The position numbers were made by a program, and so were the translations under genes. 64,000 nucleotides of DNA from Morinoia aosen. Lineage: Eukaryota; Arthropoda; Malacostraca; Amphipoda; Talitridae. Below the pieces are notes generated by a model that was given only the letters and a program-made list of their open reading frames with translations, searched no databases and was not told the origin of the DNA. Positions 37,284 through 47,756 of this stretch are shown here, one piece after another; the first letter of the stretch is position 1; each line of letters starts with the position of its first letter. Location: NCBI GenBank assembly GCA_030386875.1, contig CM059560.1:45736757-45800756 (forward strand), given 5' to 3'.

Positions 37284-38188
37284 GATATTTCCTGTACTCC
37301 TTTGTGCGCTGTAGAGATACCTTCTGTACTCCTTTGTGCGCTGTAGAGATACCTTTTGTACTCCTTTGTGCGCTGTAGAGATACCTTCTGTACTCCTTTG
37401 TGCGCTGTAGAGATACCTTCTGTACTCCTTTGTGCGCTGTAGAGATACCTCGTGTACTCCTTTGTACGCTGTAGAGATACCTTCTGTACTCCTTTGTGCG
37501 CTGTAGAGATACCTTCTGTACTCCTTTGTGCGCTGTAGAGATGCCTTCTGTACTCCTTTGCGCGCTGTAGAGATACCTTCTGTACTCCTTTGTACGCTGT
37601 AGAGATACCTTCTGTACTCCTTTGTGCGCTGTAGAGATACCTTCTGTACTCCTTTGTACGCTGTAGAGATACCTCGTGTACTCCTTTGTACGTTCTAGAG
37701 GTATTTCCTGTACTCCTTTGTGCGCTGTAGAGATACCTTCTGTACTCCTTTGTGCGCTGTAGAGATACCTTCTGTACTCCTTTGTGCGCTGTAGAGATAC
37801 CTTCTGTACTCCTTTGTGCGCTGTAGAGATACCTTCTGTACTCCTTTGTACGCTGTAGAGATACCTTCTGTACTCCTTTGTGCGCTGTAGAGATACCTTC
37901 TGTACTCCTTTGTACGCTGTAGAGATACCTCGTGTACTCCTTTGTACGTTCTAGAGATATTTCCTGTACTCCTTTGTGCGCTGTAGAGATACCTTCTGTA
38001 CTCCTTTGTGCGCTATAGAGATACCTTCTGTACTCCTTTGTGCGCTGTAGAGATACCTTCTGTACTCCTTTGTACGCTGTAGAGATTCCTTCTGTACTCC
38101 TTTGTGCGCTGTAGAGATACCTTCTGTACTCCTTTGTGCGCTGTAGAGATACCTTCTGTTCTCCTTTGTACGCTGTAGAGATACCTCG

Positions 38189-39468
38189 TGTACTCCTTTG
38201 TACGTTCTAGAGATATTTCCTGTACTCCTTTGTGCGCTGTAGAGATACCTTCTGTACTCCTTTGTGCGCTGTAGAGATACCTTCTGTACTCCTTTGTGCG
38301 CTGTAGAGATTCCTTCTGTACTCCTTTGTACGCTGTAGAGATACCTTCTGTACTCCTTTGTGCGCTGTAGAGATACCTTCTGTACTCCTTTGTACGCTGT
38401 AGAGATACCTCGTGTACTCCTTTGTACGTTCTAGAGATATTTCCTGTACTCCTTTGTGCGCTGTCGAGATACCTTCTGTACTCCTTTGTGCGCTGTAGAG
38501 ATACCTTCTGTACTCCTTTGTGCGCTGTAGAGATACCTTCTGGACTCCTTTGTACGCTGTAGAGAACCCTTCTGTACTCCTTTGTGCGCTGTAGAGATAC
38601 CTTCTGTACTCCTTTGTACGCTGTAGAGATACCTCGTGTACTCCTTTGTACGTTCTAGAGATATTTCCTGTACTCCTTTGTGCGCTGTAGAGATACCTTC
38701 TGTACTCCTTTGTGCGCTGTAGAGATACCTTCTGTACTCCTTTGTACGCTGTAGAGATACCTTCTGTACTCCTTTGTGCGCTGTAGAGATACCTTCTGTA
38801 CTCCTTTGTACGCCGTAGAGATACCTCGTGTACTCCTTTGTACGTTCTAGAGATATTTCCTGTACTCCTTTGTGCGCTGTAGAGATACCTTCTGTACTCC
38901 TTTGTGCGCTGTAGAGATACCTTCTGTACTCCTTTGTGCGCTGTTGAGATACCTTCTGTACTCCTTTGTGCGCTGTAGAGATACCTTCTGTACTCCTTTG
39001 TGCGCTGTAGAGATACCTTCTGTACTCCTTTGTGCGCTGTAGAGATACCTTCTGTACTCCTTTGTGCGCTGTAGAGATACCTTCTGTACTCCTTTGTACG
39101 CTGTAGAGATACCTCGTGCACTCCTTTGTGCGCTGTAGAGATACCTTCTGTACGCCTTTGTGCGCTGTTGAGATACCTTCTGTACTCCTTTGTGCGCTGT
39201 AGAGATACCTTCTGTACTCCTTAGTGCGCTGTAGAGATACCTTCTGTACTCCTTTGTGCGCTGTAGAGATACCTTCTGTACTCCTTTGTGCGCTGTAGAG
39301 ATACCTTCTGTACTCCTTTGTGCGCTGTAGAGATACCTCATGTACTCCTTTGTACGCTGTAGAGATACCTTCTGCACTCCTTTGTACGCTGTAGAGATAC
39401 CTCGTGTACTCCTTTGTGCGCTGTAGAGATACCTTCTGTACTCCTTTGTACGCTGTAGAGATACCTCG
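38189..39468. repeat. Block R copy 3, 1,280 bp
   Basis: D at 38206, 38430, 38654, 38846, then 640 bp without D. It has GAACCC, both GTTGAG monomers, CCTTAGTGCG and CCTCATG. Private changes are GTCGAG near 38464, CTGGACTCC near 38541 and TACGCC near 39153. Confidence 0.9.
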
Positions 39469-39916
39469 TGTACTCCTTTGTACGTTCTAGAGATATTTCC
39501 TGTACTCCTTTGTGCGCTGTAGAGATACCTTCTGTACTCCTTTGTGCGCTGTAGGGATACCTTCTGTACTCCTTTGTGCGCTGTAGAGATACCTTCTGTA
39601 CTCCTTTGTGCGCTGTAGAGATACCTTCTGTACTCCTTTGTGCGCTGTAGAGATACCTTCTGTACTCCTTTGTACGCTGTAGAGATACCTCGTGTACTCC
39701 TTTGTACGTTCTAGAGATATTTCCTGTACTCCTTTGTGCGCTGTAGAGATACCTTCTGTACTCCTTTGTGCGCTGTAGAGATACCTTCTGTACTCCTTTG
39801 TGCGCTGTAGAGATACCTTCTGTACTCCTTTGTGCGCTGTAGAGATACCTTCTGTACTCCTTTGTGCGCTGTAGAGATACCTTCTGTACTCCTTTGTACG
39901 CTGTAGAGATACCTCG

Positions 39917-41900
39917 TGTACTCCTTTGTAAGTTCTAGAGATATTTCCTGTACTCCTTTGTGCGCTGTAGAGATACCTTCTGTACTCCTTTGTGCGCTGT
40001 AGAGATACCTTCTGTACTCCTTTGTGCGCTGTAGAGATACCTCGTGTACTCCTTTGTACGCTGTAGAGATACCTTCTGTACTCCTTTGTGCGCTGTAGAG
40101 ATACCTTCTGTACTCCTTTGTGCGCTGTAGAGATACCTTCTGTACTCCTTTGTGCGCTGTAGAGATACCTTCTGTACTCTTTTGTGCGCTGTAGAGATAC
40201 CTCGTGTACTCCTTTGTACGCTGTAGAGATACCTTCTGTACTCCTTTGTGCGCTGTAGAGATACCTTCTGTACTCCTTTGTGCGCTGTAGAGATACCTTC
40301 TGTACTCCTTTGTGCGCTGTAGAGATACCTTCTGTACTCCTTTGTGCGCTGTAGAGATACCTTCTGTACTCCTTTGTGCGCTGTAGAGATACCTCGTGTA
40401 CTCCTTTGTACGTTCGAGAGATATTTCCTGTACTCCTTTGTGCGCTGTAGAGATACCTTCTGTACTCCTTTGTGCGCTGTAGAGATACCTTCTGTACTCC
40501 TTTGTGCGCTGTAGAGATACCTCGTGTACTCCTTTGTACGTTCTAGAGATATTTCCTGTACTCCTTTGTGCGCTGTAGAGATACCTTCTGTACTCCTTTG
40601 TGCGCTGTAGAGATACCTTCTGTACTCCTTTGTACGCTGTAGAGATACCTCGTGTACTCCTTTGTACGTTCTAGAGATATTTCCTGTACTCCTTGGTGCG
40701 CTGTAGAGATACCTTCTGTACTCCTTTGTGCGCTGTAGAGATACCTTCTGTACTCCTTTGTGCGCTGTAGAGATACCTTCTGTACTCCTTTGTGCGCTGT
40801 AGAGATACCTTCTGTACTCCTTTGTACGTTCTAGAGATATTTCCTCTACTCCTTTGTGCGCTGTAGAGATACCTTCTGTACTCCTTTGTACGCTGTAGAG
40901 ATACCTCGTATACTCCTTTGTACGTTCTAGAGATATTTCCTGTACTCCTTTGTGCGCTGTAGAGATACCTTCTGTACTCCTTTGTGCGCTGTAGAGATAC
41001 CTTCTGTACTCCTTTGTGCGCTGTAGAGATACCTTCTGTACTCCTTTGTACGCTGTAGAGATACCTCGTGTACTCCTTTGTACGTTCTAGAGATATTTCC
41101 TGTACTCCTTTGTGCGCTGTAGAGATACCTTCTCTACTCCTTTGTGCGCTGTAGAGATACCTTTTGTACTCCTTTGTGCGCTGTAGAGATACCTTCTGTA
41201 CTCCTTTGTACGCTGTAGAGATACCTTCTGTACTCCTTTGTGCGCTGTAGAGATACCTTCTGTACTCCTTTGTACGCTGTAGAGATACCTCGTGTACTCC
41301 TTTGTACGTTCTAGAGAAATTTCCTGTACTCCTTTGTGCGCTGTAGAGATACTTTCTGTACTCCTTTGTGCGCTGTAGAGATACCTTCTGTACTCCTTTG
41401 TGCGCTGTAGAGATACCTTCTGTACTCCTTTGTACGCTGTTGAGATACCTTCTGTACTCCTTTGTGCGCTGTAGAGATACCTTCTGTACTCCTTTGTACG
41501 CTGTAGAGATACCTCGTGTACTCCTTTGTACGTTCTAGAGATATTTCCTGTACTCCTTTGTGCGCTGTAGAGATACCTTCTGTACTCCTTTGTGTGCTGT
41601 AGAGATACCTTCTGTACTCTTTTGTGCGCTGTAGAGATACCTTCTGTACTCCTTTGTACGCTGTAGAGATACCTTCTGTACTCCTTTGTGCGCTGTAGAG
41701 ATACCTTCTGTACTCCTTTGTACGCTGTAGAGATACCTCGTGTACTCCTTTGTACGTTCTAGAGATATTTCCTGTACTCCTTTGTGCGCTGTAGAGATAC
41801 CTTCTGTACTCCTTTGTGCGCTGTAGAGATACCTTCTGTACTCCTTTGTGCGCTGTAGAGATACCTTCTGTACTCCTTTGTGCGCTGTAGAGATACCTTC
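39917..41900. repeat. Block U copy 3 with left flank
   Basis: A 480-bp D-free run, then TCGAGA at 40414 and spacings 128, 128, 160, 96, 160, 224, 224, 224, 160. The opening D reads TAAGTTCTAG (39934). With block R copy 3 it makes a continuous paralogue of 123-3514, 38.07-38.39 kb away. Confidence 0.9.
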
Positions 41901-43116
41901 TGTACTCCTTTGTACGTTCTAGAGATATTTCCTGTACTCCTTTGTGCGCTGTAGAGATACCTTCTGTACTCCTTTGTGCGCTGTAGAGATACCTTCTGTA
42001 CTCCTTTGGGCGCTGTAGAGATACCTTCTGTACTCCTTTGTGCGCTGTAGAGATACCTCGTGTACTCCTTTGTACGCTGTAGAGATACCTTCTGTATTCC
42101 TTTGTGCGCTGTAGAGATACCTTCTGTACTCCTTTGTGCGCTGTAGAGATACCTCGTGCACTCCTTTGTGCGCTGTAGAGATACCTTCTGTACGCCTTTG
42201 TGCGCTGTAGAGATACCTTCTGTACTCCTTTGTACGCTGTAGAGATACCTCCTGTACTCCTTTGTACGTTCTAGAGATATTTCCTGTACTCCTTTGTGCG
42301 CTGTAGAGATACCTTCTGTACTCCTTTGTACGCTGTAGAGATACCTTCTGTACTCCTTTGTGCGCTGTAGAGATACCTTCTGTACTCCTTTGTGCGCTGT
42401 AGAGATACCTTCTGTACTCCTTTGTACGCTGTAGAGATACCTCGTGTACTCCTTTGTACGTTCTAGAGATATTTCCTGTACTCCTTTGTGCGCTGTAGAG
42501 ATACCTTCTGTACTCCTTTGTGCGCTGTAGAGATACCTTCTTTACTCCTTTGTGCGCTGTAGAGATACCTTCTGTACTCCTTTGTGCGCTGTAGAGATAC
42601 CTTCTGTACTCCTTTGTGCGCTGTAGAGATACCTTCTGTACTCCTTTGTACGCTGTAGAGATACCTCGTGTACTCCTTTGTACGTTCTAGAGATATTTCC
42701 TGTACTCCTTTGTGCGCTGTAGAGATACCTTCTGTACTCCTTTGTGCGCTGTAGAGATACCTTCTGTACTCCTTTGTGCGCTGTAGAGATACCTTCTGTA
42801 CGCCTTTGTGCGCTGTAGAGATACCTTCTGTACTCCTTTGTGCGCTGTAGAGATACCTTCTGTACTCCTATGTGCGCTGTAGAGATACCTTCTGTACTCC
42901 TTTGTGCGCTGTAGAGATACCTCGTGTACTCCTTTGTACGTTCTAGAGATATTTCCTGTACTCCTTTGTGCGCTGTAGAGATACCTTCTGTACTCCTTTG
43001 TGCGCTGTAGAGATACCTTCTCTACTCCTTTGTGCGCTGTAGAGATACCTTTTGTACTCCTTTGTGCGCTGTAGAGATACCTTCTGTACTCCTTTGTACG
43101 CTGTAGAGATACCTCG
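41069..43116. repeat. Block Y copy 1, 2,048 bp
   Basis: D at 41086, 41310, 41534, 41758, 41918, 42270, 42462, 42686, 42942. Every one recurs exactly 2,048 bp (64 monomers) downstream. Marks are CTTCTCTACTCC, TCTAGAGAAATTTCC (41310), TTTGGGCGC (near 42008), TACGCC (near 42193), CTTCTTTACTCC (near 42537) and CCTATGTGCG (near 42868). The left third is also the right part of block U copy 3. Confidence 0.9.
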
Positions 43117-45164
43117 TGTACTCCTTTGTACGTTCTAGAGATATTTCCTGTACTCCTTTGTGCGCTGTAGAGATACCTTCTCTACTCCTTTGTGCGCTGT
43201 AGAGATACCTTTTGTACTCCTTTGTGCGCTGTAGAGATACCTTCTGTACTCCTTTGTACGCTGTAGAGATACCTTCTGTACTCCTTTGTGCGCTGTAGAG
43301 ATACCTTCTGTACTCCTTTGTACGCTGTAGAGATACCTCGTGTACTCCTTTGTACGTTCTAGAGAAATTTCCTGTACTCCTTTGTGCGCTGTAGAGATAC
43401 TTTCTGTACTCCTTTGTGCGCTGTAGAGATACCTTCTGTACTCCTTTGTGCGCTGTAGAGATACCTTCTGTACTCCTTTGTACGCTGTTGAGATACCTTC
43501 TGTACTCCTTTGTGCGCTGTAGAGATACCTTCTGTACTCCTTTGTACGCTGTAGAGATACCTCGTGTACTCCTTTGTACGTTCTAGAGATATTTCCTGTA
43601 CTCCTTTGTGCGCTGTAGAGATACCTTCTGTACTCCTTTGTGTGCTGTAGAGATACCTTCTGTACTCTTTTGTGCGCTGTAGAGATACCTTCTGTACTCC
43701 TTTGTACGCTGTAGAGATACCTTCTATACTCCTTTGTGCGCTGTAGAGATACCTTCTGTACTCCTTTGTACGCTGTAGAGATACCTCGTGTACTCCTTTG
43801 TACGTTCTAGAGATATTTCCTGTACTCCTTTGTGCGCTGTAGAGATACCTTCTGTACTCCTTTGTGCGCTGTAGAGATACCTTCTGTACTCCTTTGTGCG
43901 CTGTAGAGATACCTTCTGTACTCCTTTGTGCGCTGTAGAGATACCTTCTGTACTCCTTTGTACGTTCTAGAGATATTTCCTGTACTCCTTTGTGCGCTGT
44001 AGAGATACCTTCTGTACTCCTTTGTGCGCTGTAGAGATACCTTCTGTACTCCTTTGGGCGCTGTAGAGATACCTTCTGTACTCCTTTGTGCGCTGTAGAG
44101 ATACCTCGTGTACTCCTTTGTACGCTGTAGAGATACCTTCTGTATTCCTTTGTGCGCTGTAGAGATACCTTCTGTACTCCTTTGTGCGCTGTAGAGATAC
44201 CTCGTGCACTCCTTTGTGCGCTGTAGAGATACCTTCTGTACGCCTTTGTGCGCTGTAGAGATACCTTCTGTACTCCTTTGTACGCTGTAGAGATACCTCC
44301 TGTACTCCTTTGTACGTTCTAGAGATATTTCCTGTACTCCTTTGTGCGCTGTAGAGATACCTTCTGTACTCCTTTGTACGCTGTAGAGATACCTTCTGTA
44401 CTCCTTTGTGCGCTGTAGAGATACCTTCTGTACTCCTTTGTGCGCTGTAGAGATACCTTCTGTACTCCTTTGTACGCTGTAGAGATACCTCGTGTACTCC
44501 TTTGTACGTTCTAGAGATATTTCCTGTACTCCTTTGTGCGCTGTAGAGATACCTTCTGTACTCCTTTGTGCGCTGTAGAGATACCTTCTTTACTCCTTTG
44601 TGCGCTGTAGAGATACCTTCTGTACTCCTTTGTGCGCTGTAGAGATACCTTCTGTACTCCTTTGTGCGCTGTAGAGATACCTTCTGTACTCCTTTGTACG
44701 CTGTAGAGATACCTCGTGTACTCCTTTGTACGTTCTAGAGATATTTCCTGTACTCCTTTGTGCGCTGTAGAGATACCTTCTGTACTCCTTTGTGCGCTGT
44801 AGAGATACCTTCTGTACTCCTTTGTGCGCTGTAGAGATACCTTCTGTACGCCTTTGTGCGCTGTAGAGATACCTTCTGTACTCCTTTGTGCGCTGTAGAG
44901 ATACCTTCTGTACTCCTATGTGCGCTGTAGAGATACCTTCTGTACTCCTTTGTGCGCTGTAGAGATACCTCGTGTACTCCTTTGTACGTTCTAGAGATAT
45001 TTCCTGTACTCCTTTGTGCGCTGTAGAGATACCTTCTGTACTCCTTTGTGCGCTGTAGAGATACCTTCTGTACTCCTTTGTGCGCTGTAGAGATTCCTTC
45101 TGTACTCCTTTGTACGCTGTAGAGATACCTTCTGTACTCCTTTGTGCGCTGTAGAGATACCTTC
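43117..45164. repeat. Block Y copy 2, 2,048 bp
   Basis: Tandem repeat of copy 1 with D at 43134, 43358, 43582, 43806, 43966, 44318, 44510, 44734 and 44990. Matching marks include GAGAAATTTCC at 43358 and TTTGGGCGC near 44056. A TATACTCC change near 43728 distinguishes it. The right boundary is approximate because the D after 44990 lies at 45246, not at the expected 45182. Confidence 0.88.
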
Positions 45165-46188
45165 TGTACTCCTTTGTGCGCTGTAGAGATACCTTCTGTA
45201 CTCCTTTGTACGCTGTAGAGATACCTCGTGTACTCCTTTGTACGTTCTAGAGATATTTCCTGTACTCCTTTGTGCGCTGTAGAGATACCTTCTGTACTCC
45301 TTTGTACGCTGTAGAGATACCTCGTGTACTCCTTTGTGCGCTGTAGAGATACCTTCTGTACTCCTTTGTGCGCTGTAGAGATACCTTCTGTACTCCTTTG
45401 TGCGCTGTAGAGATACCTTCTGTACTCCTTTGTACGCTGTAGAGATACCTCGTGTACTCCTTTGTACGTTCTAGAGATATTTCCTGTACTCCTTTGTGCG
45501 CTGTAGAGATACCTTCTGTACTCCTTTGTGCGCTGTAGAGATACCTTCTTTACTCCTTTGTGCGCTGTAGAGATACCTTCTGTACTCCTTTGTGCGCTGT
45601 AGAGATACCTTCTGTACTCCTTTGTGCGCTGTAGAGATACCTCGTGTACTCCTTTGTACGCTGTAGAGATACCTTCTGTACTCCTTTGTGCGCTGTAGAG
45701 ATACCTTCTGTACTCCTTTGAATGCTGTAGAGATACCTTCTGTACTCCTTTGTGCGCTGTAGAGATACCTCGTGTACTCCTTTGTACGTTCTAGAGATAT
45801 TTCCTGTACTCCTTTGTGCGCTGTAGAGATTCCTTCTGTACTCCTTTGTGCGCTGTAGAGATACCTTCTGTACTCCTTTGTGCGCTGTAGAGAGACCTTC
45901 TGTACTCCTTTGTGCGCTGTAGAGATACCTTCTGTACTTCTTTGTGCGCTGTAGAGATACCTCGTGTACTCCTTTGTACGTTCTATAGATATTTCCTGTA
46001 CTCCTTTGTGCGCTGTAGAGATACCTTCTGTACTCCTTTGTGCGCTGTAGAGATGCCTTCTGTACTCCTTTGCGCGCTGTAGAGATACCTTCTGTACTCC
46101 TTTGTACGCTGTAGAGATACCTTCTGTACTCCTTTGTGCGCTGTAGAGATACCTTCTGTACTCCTTTGTACGCTGTAGAGATACCTCG
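45165..46188. repeat. Link between Y copies with GAATGC variant
   Basis: D at 45246, 45470, 45790, 45982 with spacings 224, 320, 192. TTTGAATGC at 45720 is the GAACGC mark with a CpG changed to TpG. The TCTATAG D at 45982 and GATGCC/TTTGCGCGC near 46055-46072 follow. The same chain appears 2,304 bp downstream (48024, 48286, 48359), so this is a second partial copy of block Z. Confidence 0.85.
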
Positions 46189-47372
46189 TGTACTCCTTTG
46201 TACGTTCTAGAGATATTTCCTGTACTCCTTTGTGCGCTGTAGAGATACCTTCTGTACTCCTTTGTGCGCTGTAGAGATACCTTCTGTACTCCTTTGTGCG
46301 CTGTAGAGATACCTTCTGTACTCCTTTGTGCGCTGTAGAGATACCTTCTGTACTCCTTTGTACGTTCTAGAGATATTTCCTGTACTCCTTTGTGCGCTGT
46401 AGAGATACCTTCTGTACTCCTTTGTGCGCTGTAGAGATACCTTCTGTACTCCTTTGGGCGCTGTAGAGATACCTTCTGTACTCCTTTGTGCGCTGTAGAG
46501 ATACCTCGTGTACTCCTTTGTACGCTGTAGAGATACCTTCTGTATTCCTTTGTGCGCTGTAGAGATACCTTCTGTACTCCTTTGTGCGCTGTAGAGATAC
46601 CTCGTGCACTCCTTTGTGCGCTGTAGAGATACCTTCTGTACGCCTTTGTGCGCTGTAGAGATACCTTCTGTACTCCTTTGTACCCTGTAGAGATACCTCC
46701 TGTACTCCTTTGTACGTTCTAGAGATATTTCCTGTACTCCTTTGTGCGCTGTAGAGATACCTTCTGTACTCCTTTGTGCGCTGTAGAGATACCTTCTGTA
46801 CTCCTTTGTGCGCTGTAGAGATACCTTCTGTACTCCTTTGTGCGCTGTAGAGATACCTTCTGTACTCCTTTGTACGCTGTAGAGATACCTCGTGTACTCC
46901 TTTGTACGTTCTAGAGATATTTCCTGTACTCCTTTGTGCGCTGTAGAGATACCTTCTGTACTCCTTTGTGCGCTGTAGAGATACCTTCTTTACTCCTTTG
47001 TGCGCTGTAGAGATACCTTCTGTACTCCTTTGTGCGCTGTAGAGATACCTTCTGTACTCCTTTGTGCGCTGTAGAGATACCTTCTGTACTCCTTTGTACG
47101 CTGTAGAGATACCTCGTGTACTCCTTTGTACGTTCTAGAGATATTTCCTGTACTCCTTTGTGCGCTGTAGAGATACCTTCTGTACTCCTTTGTGCGCTGT
47201 AGAGATACCTTCTGTACTCCTTTGTGCGCTGTAGAGATACCTTCTGTACGCCTTTGTGCGCTGTAGAGATACCTTCTGTACTCCTTTGTGCGCTGTAGAG
47301 ATACCTTCTGTACTCCTATGTGCGCTGTAGAGATACCTTCTGTACTCCTTTGTGCGCTGTAGAGATACCTCG
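46189..47372. repeat. Block Y copy 3, partial
   Basis: D at 46206, 46366, 46718, 46910, 47134 and 47390 match copy 2 displaced by 2,400 bp (75 monomers). TTTGGGCGC, TACGCC, CTTCTTTACTCC and CCTATGTGCG recur in order. The left part with the GAGAAATTTCC D is absent, replaced by block Z sequence. GTACCCTG near 46682 is private. Confidence 0.88.
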
Positions 47373-47756
47373 TGTACTCCTTTGTACGTTCTAGAGATAT
47401 TTCCTGTACTCCTTTGTGCGCTGTAGAGATACCTTCTGTACTCCTATGTGCGCTGTAGAGATACCTTCTGTACTCCTTTGTGCGCTGTAGAGATACCTCG
47501 TGTACTCCTTCGTACGTTCTAGAGATATTTCCTGTACTCCTTTGTGCGCTGTAGAGATACCTTCTGTACTCCTTTGTGCGCTGTAGAGATACCTTCTGTA
47601 CTCCTTTGTACGCTGTAGAGATACCTCGTGTACTCCTTTGTGCGCTGTAGAGATACCTTCTGTACTCCTTTGTGCGCTGTAGAGATACCTTCTGTACTCC
47701 TTTGTGCGCTGTAGAGATACCTTCTGTACTCCTTTGTACGCTGTAGAGATACCTCG

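Larger units (their letters stand above)
36271..39468. repeat. Block Z copy 2, about 3.2 kb
   Basis: D from 36288 to 37278 match copy 1 displaced by 4,094 bp. From 37694 to 39486 they match displaced by 3,774 bp. The 320-bp (ten-monomer) step is explained by loss of the piece carrying TTTGAACGC, so GATGCC (37543) follows the Q7 deletion after 334 bp against 654 bp in copy 1. Confidence 0.9.
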
